A stretch of 64,000 bases of DNA from Algoriphagus aestuarii (GTDB lineage: Bacteria; Bacteroidota; Bacteroidia; Cytophagales; Cyclobacteriaceae). Below the pieces are notes generated by a model. The model did no database searches. It was not told the origin of the DNA and saw only the letters and a program-made list of their open reading frames with translations. A program made the position numbers and the translations under genes. The stretch lies in assembly GCA_017051695.1 (NCBI GenBank), contig JAFIDK010000001.1, forward strand, positions 558,001 to 622,000, read 5' to 3'. Below, in pieces: positions 17,301 to 24,030 of this stretch. The first letter of the stretch is position 1, and the number at the start of each line of letters is the position of its first letter.

Positions 17301-17728
17301 CATAAATAAATATCCAGGAGTTTATCACCATTGATATCCACCAGGGTCACGCCGGTTTTCCAAGGCCCTGTTCTTCCTAGGGCTCCGGATTGTTCTGTGA
17401 TATCCTGAAATTTTAATTCTCCTTTATTCAAAAAAAGTTTATTCCCTGAGACATTTGCAGAAAAATAAATATCCTCCAATCCGTCTCCATTTAAATCACC
17501 GACAGCCACTCCTCCTCCATTATAGAGGTATTCATACATGAGGACATTTAGATTGAGAGATTCATTCAGCGTATTCTGAAAATTAACTCCTGAATCCTTC
17601 GGGTCTATTAGTTTAAAAAGGGAAGGTTCTTTTGGTTGTTCTGTTTTTTCAACCTGAGGGTCATTAGAACAAGAAAAAATAAATGATAAGGCTATAAGCG
17701 AAATGCTGGGTACTAACTTCATTTTCAT
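14387..17728 (-). CDS. Large VCBS/FG-GAP repeat lipoprotein with ASPIC/UnbV domain
   Basis: A protein of about 1,113 residues; the ATG giving MKMKLVPSISLIALSFIFSC was chosen since it yields a normal lipoprotein signal with the lipobox Cys. Two blocks of FG-GAP/VCBS calcium-binding repeats (D-x-N-x-D-G-x-x-D, such as DLNGDGLEDIY and DFDKDGDLDLF) flank a central ASPIC/UnbV domain (YLKVKLIGSGQNTLALGASVRLF ... IHRGFQSSISPILHFGLG ... VNWPSGKQ). Such proteins form beta-propellers and are frequent near SusCD pairs; a sugar- or surface-binding role is plausible. A terminator separates it from susD. Confidence 0.9.
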   Translation of the reverse strand: MKMKLVPSISLIALSFIFSCSNDPQVEKTEQPKEPSLFKLIDPKDSGVNFQNTLNESLNLNVLMYEYLYNGGGVAVGDLNGDGLEDIYFSANVSGNKLFLNKGELKFQDITEQSGALGRTGPWKTGVTLVDINGDKLLDIYLCYSGNLIPEKRKNELFINQGNNEQGVPIFKEMAEEYGIASGAPSTSASFFDFDKDGDLDLFLLNHNTKSTQILDVAVTQSALKEKHEAGPQLFENKDGKFIEITLQAGISSSSLSYGLGLAISDINRDGWPDIYIGNDYTIPDYLYINQKDGTFKDQILEMMDHVSNFSMGNDIADINNDGLVDIMTLDMMPEGNERQKLLLAPDNYEVFDLNVRKGFHHQYMRNMLHLNNGDGTFYEIGQVAGISNTDWSWASLFADFDNDGWKDLFVSNGYLRDYNNMDFLKYMDNYVQTSGGKLKREDLLNMVKNMPSSNLTNYIYQNNNNLTFKNVTDSWGLNQPANSNGVAYSDLDNDGDLDLVVNNINSNAFLYQNQAVEQGKGNYLKVKLIGSGQNTLALGASVRLFSKEGTQLLEQNIHRGFQSSISPILHFGLGQVTEIDSVIVNWPSGKQSKMMDVPSNQEIIILESEAEESSLFSTNPSQVLFTEKQEISIKGERKINDFKRQPLLTNSISGNGKALVSEDFNGDGRSDLFVGAGPGISGRVYFQNSLGDFILSDSSAFSSANQSEDAVAISLDANGDGYPDIYVGSGGVYEFVEGDPRFSDHLYLNDGKGKFTLDRDALPKEKFSTGTALSMDVNGDGFDDLIIGGRVVPGQYPLSPGARVWMNDGKGKFKDQTDQIGSDFKKLGMLTDAKTADLNQDGKDELILVGEAMPIKVFELKADKFQDVSTDYFTQEEIGFWNHISIDDFTGDGKPDLFVGNLGTNSQLQVSDEKPAELLYKDFDGNGSIDAILSSFIGSDRYPSISRDELLGQVNFLKKRYLDFKSFAKVKTDEIFTAEEREGAQKIYINRLESTLFVMNSAGKFEEEQLPIQVQFSPVFASAFLDINSDGFKDLILAGNMNQTKLRYGKYDANHAMVFLGDSLGGFTYLPKNLAGLSVKGDVRKIEQINNNLLFLVKGQGLKSFVFHSSKE

Positions 17729-17816
17729 GTGAATAGATCTGTATTTCAGAGGCCACATGGAATCTCGCATGATTGATAATCATTCCTAGGGCCATGCTCG
17801 ATTTCGTATCAGAATT

Positions 17817-17848
17817 AAAAACCAAGCCACCCGATTTGGGTGGCTTGG
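17817..17848 (-). terminator. Terminator or attenuator after the susD-like gene
   Basis: An 11-bp stem CCAAGCCACCC/GGGTGGCTTGG with a five-base loop is followed on the minus strand by five T. No promoter box is evident between it and the ASPIC gene, so read-through may set the level of the downstream genes. Confidence 0.85.
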
Positions 17849-17861
17849 AAATTTAAGAAAC

Positions 17862-19721
17862 TTATTCGAATCCAGGATTCTGAACCAGCATCGAATTCCT
17901 ATTCAATTCTGCCCTAAGAATAGGGATATAGTACATTTTGTCTAACCAAGTTCTATTTTCCTTACCAGGATCGATTGGAACAACTTTATACACATAATTA
18001 TACATTTCCGGATCATATCTGTAAACAGAAACAGAAGCTCCAGATTTTAAAGTCCCAGTGATACTAATTGTATTGGCTTTTCTTCCCAAAGTTTCTTCTG
18101 CAATCATCCAACGACGTGCATCATGATACCTTTGTTCTTCATAAGCCATTTCAATCCTTCTTTCATTTCTGTAATCCTCAATAAGCTCTTGACCACTTGA
18201 AGTAATAGCAGGCTGACCTATCCTAAATCTGATCTGGTTTAACCAAGCTCTAGCTTCATCTTCCTGACCTAGTTCCAAAGAAGCTTCCACATAGTTGAGA
18301 ACAGCCTCAGTGTATCTTAGGATTGGCCAAGGCACTTCTTGCCAAGTGTTTTGATCGACAATAGCAGGATCTGGGTCGATGAATTTTCTGATATAATAAC
18401 CAGTATAACTACCATTCCAGTCTTCGATTGGGCTGTTTCTGGTATCCAAACCGAAGTGAGTTACTTTAGCTCCTGATTCATCAATTACTTCATAAGTACC
18501 TGTTTGAATCTGGCCTAATGGATCTCTAGGCTGATTGGCAGAGGATCTAGGTTTCCACTGAGCTCCATCATACAAAATCGAAGCATAGAAACGGGCATCA
18601 CGGTTTTCATATGGACTGGCTGCATGCTCTGGATTGTCCCAATCAAACTCAGTTCCATCCATCATTTCATAATCATCTACCAGCAATTGAACTGGGCTAT
18701 TTCCCGCCCAGTTGTTATATCCATTTGGACCGTTGAATAAACCTTGACGACCACCATTCTCTTGTTTGGCGTTGATAAAGTATCTGGCCATAATCAATTC
18801 TTTCTCTCCTCCATTTCTAGATAGTGAATTATTGATATAGTTCTGAATTCCTTCTTCGTGAGTGACTGGTTCAGAAAGGCCATAAAGGTTACCTGAGGCT
18901 TTATCCAAAACCGCTTTAGCAGCTGCCTGAGCTTTTTGCCATCTTTCGGTTCTGTTACCACTAGGGTATGCCAATAGATCCAAATCAGAAAAACCTGCAA
19001 GAAGTGATGATTTTGCAGAAGCAGTAGGACCATCGTGAAGATCACTTGCTGCATAAAGCAAAACTCTGGATTTAAGTGCTAGAGCCGCTAATTCTGAAGC
19101 CCTACCAGCCGCCATATTTTTTCCTGCCAATAAGGAAGATGCATCATCCAAGTCAGAAACGATAAAATTGATTGTCTCTTCCCAAGTATTACGAGGAGCT
19201 TCATAGGTTTCCTCTCCTAATCCATAAGGTCTATCCACAATTGGAATACCTCCATAATACCTAGCCAACTGATGGTAATAATAAGCTCGCATAAACTTAG
19301 CCTCACCAAGCAATCTATCTACTATTCCTCCATCGTTTGCAAATTGAGGTTCAGATAATTCTTCGATAGCAATATTTGCTCTTCGGATGTAGCTATACAT
19401 GTTACCCCAATAAATGGTATTGTTTACCCATCCATCATCCGCTGAGTTAGTTCTGGCTTCAGTAATTGTGGTGATTCCCCTTCCTGGGTGCGTAAAGATT
19501 GCTTCATCTGTTAAAGAAGCAAGCATTTGCTCGTCAAATCCACCATTTCCAAATCCTTGGTAGATTCCTGTTACAAAAGCTTCTGCCAATGCTGGATCTG
19601 TCCAAACAGCAGATTCAGAAACCTCTCCTAATGGATCTGTATTTAAGAAATCACTGTTACAGCCCGCAATTGTGAATAAGGCTACAACTAGTACGAATAT
19701 TTGTTTTATGTTTCTTTTCAT
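17862..19721 (-). CDS. SusD/RagB family nutrient-binding outer-membrane lipoprotein
   Basis: A 619-residue lipoprotein (signal ending LFTIAGC, Cys21) of the SusD family: surface lid that captures glycans or other ligands for the partner TonB-dependent channel. Start NSDFLNTDPLGEVSESAVWTDPALAEAFVTGIYQG is typical, as are the tetratricopeptide-like helices around RAYYYHQLARYYGGIPIVDRPYG near 145 and the C-terminal LPWPILRYTEAVLNYVEASLELG region followed by NERRIEMAYEEQRYHDARRW. It follows the SusC gene by 13 bp. The ligand cannot be read from the sequence. Confidence 0.96.
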   Translation of the reverse strand: MKRNIKQIFVLVVALFTIAGCNSDFLNTDPLGEVSESAVWTDPALAEAFVTGIYQGFGNGGFDEQMLASLTDEAIFTHPGRGITTITEARTNSADDGWVNNTIYWGNMYSYIRRANIAIEELSEPQFANDGGIVDRLLGEAKFMRAYYYHQLARYYGGIPIVDRPYGLGEETYEAPRNTWEETINFIVSDLDDASSLLAGKNMAAGRASELAALALKSRVLLYAASDLHDGPTASAKSSLLAGFSDLDLLAYPSGNRTERWQKAQAAAKAVLDKASGNLYGLSEPVTHEEGIQNYINNSLSRNGGEKELIMARYFINAKQENGGRQGLFNGPNGYNNWAGNSPVQLLVDDYEMMDGTEFDWDNPEHAASPYENRDARFYASILYDGAQWKPRSSANQPRDPLGQIQTGTYEVIDESGAKVTHFGLDTRNSPIEDWNGSYTGYYIRKFIDPDPAIVDQNTWQEVPWPILRYTEAVLNYVEASLELGQEDEARAWLNQIRFRIGQPAITSSGQELIEDYRNERRIEMAYEEQRYHDARRWMIAEETLGRKANTISITGTLKSGASVSVYRYDPEMYNYVYKVVPIDPGKENRTWLDKMYYIPILRAELNRNSMLVQNPGFE

Positions 19722-19734
19722 TATTTCGGGTTGT

Positions 19735-22700
19735 TTAGAATGAAACAGAAATACCTGTGTTAATCACTCTTGCTTGAGGATAATATTGACCACTAGCACT
19801 ATTTGTCTCTGGATCAAAAACTTTTAACTTATCCCAAGTGATTAAGTTTAAACCATTTACATAAATTCTAGCATTTCTTACACCAATTTTCTCGGTAAGA
19901 GTAGCTGGAATGTTGTATCCAATTTCTAAATTTTTCAATCTCAAATAATCTGTTTTTCTGAACCAATAGGTATTTCCATTAGAGTAATACTGGTCATTTC
20001 TATTTGCAATTCTAGGATCAGTGCTACTTGGATTATCGATCGTCCATCTATTTTCATAAACATCCAATAAATAATTTCCAATATTTCCAGATTCAGTAAC
20101 TACATACTGTCTAGCACCCAAAGCTCCTTGGAATAGGATAGCCAAATCAAATCCTTTCCAGTTAGCCGAAATATTCAAACCACCTTGGAATGTAGGAATG
20201 TTATTAGCATCCATTCTTACTCTATCATCCGGAGTGATTTTACCATCTCCATTGTAATCCTTGTACTTCATATCACCAGGACGCAAATTGTTGGTAATCG
20301 CCGAATAATCTAAAGTTTCAGAATCAATTGATTGCTGATCTGGGAAAACACCATCGTATTGGTAAACCAAGCCTGTATTCATTGGACTTCCAGTAGATCT
20401 TTGCCACTCTGGAGCTCCTGGGGCTTCATCCCAGAACAAGATTTTATTTTTAGCATAACCCCCATTGATACTTGCGGAATATTGGAATTCACCTTTTCCA
20501 CCTCTTACACCTAGGTTTAAGTCAAAACCTTTGTTTTCAACTTCACCGATATTTTCTGCTGGCAAGGAAATCCCTGCACTTTCAGGCACGGATGCATTTT
20601 TCTGCCAAAGGATATTGGTTCTCTTGTTGTAAAATAAATCAAATTCGAAGAACACTTTTCCTTGCATAAACTGACCTTCAAAACCAAGGTTTGAGTTGTT
20701 GGCAATTTCCCAAGCGATATTCGTATTTGGAACTCGGGTTTCGAAAAGGGTTTTAGTTTCTGCCCCTCCAATGATGTAAGAACTGAATCCATAGGTGGAC
20801 AAGAACTGATATTCTTGAAGAACCCCACCGAAATAGATCTGGTCATTTCCTAACTGGCCCCAAGAGCCTCTGATTTTGAAGAAATCAAATGTACCTCCCA
20901 AAGAATTTTTCCAAAAATTCTCTTCAGAAACAACCCAACCTAACATCAAACCAGGGAAGAAACCAAATCTCGTTTCTTCAGGGAAGATATAGGAACCGTC
21001 ATTTCTCCAAAGGAATTCTGCCAAATACTTCTCTTTGTAATTATAAGCCACTCTACCGAAGTAGTTCAAACGGGCTCTTTCAAATGCGCCTCCACCATTG
21101 TCCTTTTGTAAATCTCCACCGGCAAACATTTGATCGATAGCAGTAGAAATAAAGAACCTTCTATATGCATTGAAGTTATTTCCTTCAATTGTTTCTCTAT
21201 TCACACCGGCTACAATATTTAGTGTATGGTCTTCACCAAATTTTTTATCATAATTTAAAACTCCCCCTAAAAGGATATTCAACTGATTTGTATTTGATTC
21301 TCTTAACCTAGGTTCCGCAGGTCCTCTTTTACTAGGTACCAAAACTGGGGTTACTCCATCATCCTCATATCCATTTCCTAACTGGTATAGAGTCCAAGGA
21401 ATCTCCCATCTTTTGGTATATTGAATATACTTATCAATCGCAGCAGTACCTGTAAATTTCAAACCTTCTACTCCAGGAATCTTGATTTCCAAATTACCTG
21501 TGGTCTGAATATAATCACGCTTGTCTCTGTCATACCCAGTTTGGTTGGTGGTAATTACTACTGGGTTTTCACCGTTTTCAATATCCGGTCCCGGTAATCC
21601 ATTTGGCCAATAAGCAGGCTGATTTGGCTTACCTCTCATCTGCATACGGAATATAGCTCCGGCACCTCTTGTAGGGAAGAATCTGAATTCCTCTCTCGCC
21701 ATAATACCTAAGCCTACTTTTACATACTTATTGACATTCGCATCCAAATTGATTCTAAAGTCATACTGCTTGTAACCAGTTGCGGCATTTTTATAGTAGG
21801 CATCCTGATTTTGATAGCCTAATGAGGTTAGATATTTTACATTATCGCTTCCACCTACCAACTGTAAGTTATATCTGCTTTGTGGAGACCAGTTTTTTAA
21901 TGTAGCATCATACCAATCTGTATCCGGGTATAACCAAGGATCAGATCCATTTCTATATAACTCTAATTCATCAGGGGTATATGGAGCAGAACGAATTTGA
22001 CCATTAGGTCTTGTATACTCACCATTTTGCTTATAAGCCTCATTTGCCGCAGCCCATTCTGAAGTAGGAAGTGCATAAATGTCCAAATCATTTAACATTT
22101 CAGCATACTGAGCAGCATTAGCCAAATCAGGAACAACTGTTGGTTGAGCCCATCCTTGGTTTGCTTGGAATGTTAATTCAGGAGCCCCGGAAGCGCCTCT
22201 CTTTGTTGTTACCAAGATTACGCCGTTTGCTGCTCTTGATCCATAAATCGCAGCCGATGCATCTTTTAGTACAGAGATACTTTCAATATCATTAGGGTTC
22301 AAACGCTGAAGACCACCAGCTCTATCTGGAATCCCATCAATAACCACCAATGCATCGTTGTTACCAAGTGTATTGCTACCTCTGATCCGGATACCGGAAC
22401 CGTCATAACCTGGCTCACCAGATCTGTTTACCGCAACCACCCCGGCCATACGACCAGCGATTGAGTTAGACAAGTTCATAGCAGGGGATTTTACCAAATC
22501 TTTTCCTTTAACTGTCGCTACTGAACCTGTAATCGTTTCTTTCTTCTGCTCACCATAACCTACTACGATTACTTCTTCCAAAGATTTAGTGTCCGGTAAT
22601 AAGGTAAGATCGAAAACAGAACGGTCTCCTACTGGCACCTCTAAAGTAGTGAAGCCAATAAAAGACAATACCAAGGTGGCATCAGAACCACTCACATTTA

Positions 22701-22902
22701 CATTGAATTTTCCGTCGATGTCAGTAACAGTACCAGTCGTGGTACCTTTCACTAATACGGAAACACCTGGAAGGGGTAAATTATCTTCCCCTGATATCAC
22801 GACCCCAGACACCTCCCGGGTCTGAGCCAAAACCGAGCCCATGAGGCCCAGATACATTAAAAATGTTAAGCTAAAAAGCTTAAATCGAGTAGAGTTTTTC
22901 AT
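19735..22902 (-). CDS. SusC/RagA family TonB-linked outer-membrane protein
   Basis: A 1,055-residue TonB-dependent transporter. After the signal peptide (to about residue 26) comes a carboxypeptidase-regulatory-like domain (REVSGVVISGEDNLPLPGVSV), the SusC hallmark VIVVGYGEQKKETITGSVATVKG near 112, and the plug domain with GVVAVNRSGEPGYDGSGIRIRGSN and LVVIDGIPDR, ending SISVLKDASAAIYGSRAANGVILVTTKRG. The remainder is the 22-strand barrel, ending in an aromatic beta-signal (INTGISVSF). No FecR-interacting N-terminal extension is seen, fitting the absence of an anti-sigma/ECF pair. It heads the minus-strand cluster. Confidence 0.97.
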   Translation of the reverse strand: MKNSTRFKLFSLTFLMYLGLMGSVLAQTREVSGVVISGEDNLPLPGVSVLVKGTTTGTVTDIDGKFNVNVSGSDATLVLSFIGFTTLEVPVGDRSVFDLTLLPDTKSLEEVIVVGYGEQKKETITGSVATVKGKDLVKSPAMNLSNSIAGRMAGVVAVNRSGEPGYDGSGIRIRGSNTLGNNDALVVIDGIPDRAGGLQRLNPNDIESISVLKDASAAIYGSRAANGVILVTTKRGASGAPELTFQANQGWAQPTVVPDLANAAQYAEMLNDLDIYALPTSEWAAANEAYKQNGEYTRPNGQIRSAPYTPDELELYRNGSDPWLYPDTDWYDATLKNWSPQSRYNLQLVGGSDNVKYLTSLGYQNQDAYYKNAATGYKQYDFRINLDANVNKYVKVGLGIMAREEFRFFPTRGAGAIFRMQMRGKPNQPAYWPNGLPGPDIENGENPVVITTNQTGYDRDKRDYIQTTGNLEIKIPGVEGLKFTGTAAIDKYIQYTKRWEIPWTLYQLGNGYEDDGVTPVLVPSKRGPAEPRLRESNTNQLNILLGGVLNYDKKFGEDHTLNIVAGVNRETIEGNNFNAYRRFFISTAIDQMFAGGDLQKDNGGGAFERARLNYFGRVAYNYKEKYLAEFLWRNDGSYIFPEETRFGFFPGLMLGWVVSEENFWKNSLGGTFDFFKIRGSWGQLGNDQIYFGGVLQEYQFLSTYGFSSYIIGGAETKTLFETRVPNTNIAWEIANNSNLGFEGQFMQGKVFFEFDLFYNKRTNILWQKNASVPESAGISLPAENIGEVENKGFDLNLGVRGGKGEFQYSASINGGYAKNKILFWDEAPGAPEWQRSTGSPMNTGLVYQYDGVFPDQQSIDSETLDYSAITNNLRPGDMKYKDYNGDGKITPDDRVRMDANNIPTFQGGLNISANWKGFDLAILFQGALGARQYVVTESGNIGNYLLDVYENRWTIDNPSSTDPRIANRNDQYYSNGNTYWFRKTDYLRLKNLEIGYNIPATLTEKIGVRNARIYVNGLNLITWDKLKVFDPETNSASGQYYPQARVINTGISVSF

Positions 22903-23228
22903 ACACGGTTATTGGTTTGGGTTGCATTAATAAATATTAATCAGTGAAATTGAAGATAAATTTAGCCAAATTCTCACTGAATATTTTTGAATTCTGACTG
23001 TATCTTATCCTATTCAATCGATTGCATCTTCGATTTTTGTCATTAAAATATAATTTATTGAAGCAAGAATAGATTATTTCAATAACCACTTAAAAACGTC
23101 GTTTTTGAATTCGAAAAAGATGTTAATACTTGTTAACGATAAGTTAACAAAGGTTAATAAAAATTGAACAATCAATAATTCGACAGATTTAATCTCAAAC
23201 CTAATTTTTTCTCCAATTTTCTATTGAG
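22903..23228. other. AT-rich regulatory gap upstream of the SusC gene
   Basis: No gene is seen in this 326-bp gap between the SusC start and the DUF3365 stop. It is strongly AT-rich, lacks a clear TAnnTTTG box near the SusC start, and holds the GTTAAC inverted repeat listed separately. Confidence 0.6.
23121..23158. promoter_or_regulatory. GTTAAC inverted-repeat cluster, candidate operator of the SusCD cluster
   Basis: TTGTTAAC (23130-23137) and GTTAACAA (23143-23150) form a perfect 8-bp inverted repeat with a GATAA spacer. Further GTTAAT half-sites lie on both sides at 23122 and 23153. It is about 230 bp upstream of the SusC start codon. Confidence 0.4.
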
Positions 23229-23882
23229 TTATAGCCGATTTACGATACTTTTCTTAGGTATTTTCACAGACCACATACCTCTTAAATCACCGGCTTTAAA
23301 GCCTAATGCTTTATCTTCAGGATACAGACCTTGGATTGCCTCAACTACTTCTGAAGGAACTTCAGATTCTGGATTTCCATGGCAATTTTGGCATATCCCC
23401 GAGGGAAAAATGATGGCCTTTGTATACAATAGCACTTCACCGTTTTCAATTTTCTGAATGTTTGCCTCGCTTTCCAATCCCTGCTCTGAATTATAGACAT
23501 AAGCATCCAAAATCAATGCTTCATTTTCATCAGGACTGTTCATTGGGTTTCTATTTTTGATAGAAACTCTCCTGATAATTACTCCCTCTGAAGGATCCAA
23601 TGCATTGGTCAATTCAGTAGCATTTTCGCTACAAAACCCGATTGCATGAACCAATCCCCCCTCTTCAATGGCTTTTTGAAGATTTGAAATCAAATTCTTT
23701 TGGGCTTGAGCAGTGATGGAATCTCCCCAAATCATAGCTTCCTGGGTGATCTCCGCATCAGTCACTCGTTTCACCTCCATGGTCTTATTTACCTCATCAA
23801 AAACCTCTTTGGAAACTCTCTCACGAGGACCACAGGAATAAAACAAGATAGAATAAATAACGAGGGCCAGGTAATTCTTCAT
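23229..23882 (-). CDS. DUF3365 lipoprotein with a c-type haem motif
   Basis: A 217-residue lipoprotein starting MKNYLALVIYSILFYSCG (Cys17); an ORF extension upstream would spoil the signal. It matches DUF3365 (Tll0287-like), with the conserved early FCSE (IGFCSENATE), RRVSIKNRNPMNSPDENE in the middle, and a single c-type haem site CQNCHG near residue 165. Such proteins bind one haem and may serve as redox or gas sensors or as electron carriers in the periplasm. It is a lone gene between the SusC regulatory gap and a divergent T9SS cargo gene. Confidence 0.9.
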   Translation of the reverse strand: MKNYLALVIYSILFYSCGPRERVSKEVFDEVNKTMEVKRVTDAEITQEAMIWGDSITAQAQKNLISNLQKAIEEGGLVHAIGFCSENATELTNALDPSEGVIIRRVSIKNRNPMNSPDENEALILDAYVYNSEQGLESEANIQKIENGEVLLYTKAIIFPSGICQNCHGNPESEVPSEVVEAIQGLYPEDKALGFKAGDLRGMWSVKIPKKSIVNRL

Positions 23883-24002
23883 AGGTGAGCCATTTGAATA
23901 AATAAAAGTACAAATCCTAGTCATAGGATTCCAAGGTTTTAAGAATCAATCATCTTTTATCTGTCAATAGTCAACTTCACTTTGCCAAGTAAGTAATTCC
24001 CG

Positions 24003-24010
24003 TATTTTTG
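24003..24010 (+). promoter_or_regulatory. Bacteroidota -7 promoter element for the T9SS beta-propeller gene
   Basis: TATTTTTG matches TAnnTTTG and ends 8 nt before the first ATG (24019) and 20 nt before the second (24031). If the first ATG is used, the mRNA would be almost leaderless. Confidence 0.5.
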
Positions 24011-24030
24011 TTTGAATAATGCATCCAATT

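Noticed and set aside
20517-20846. Minus-strand ORF inside the SusC gene
   Set aside because: It is an alternative frame of the SusC gene with no family features.
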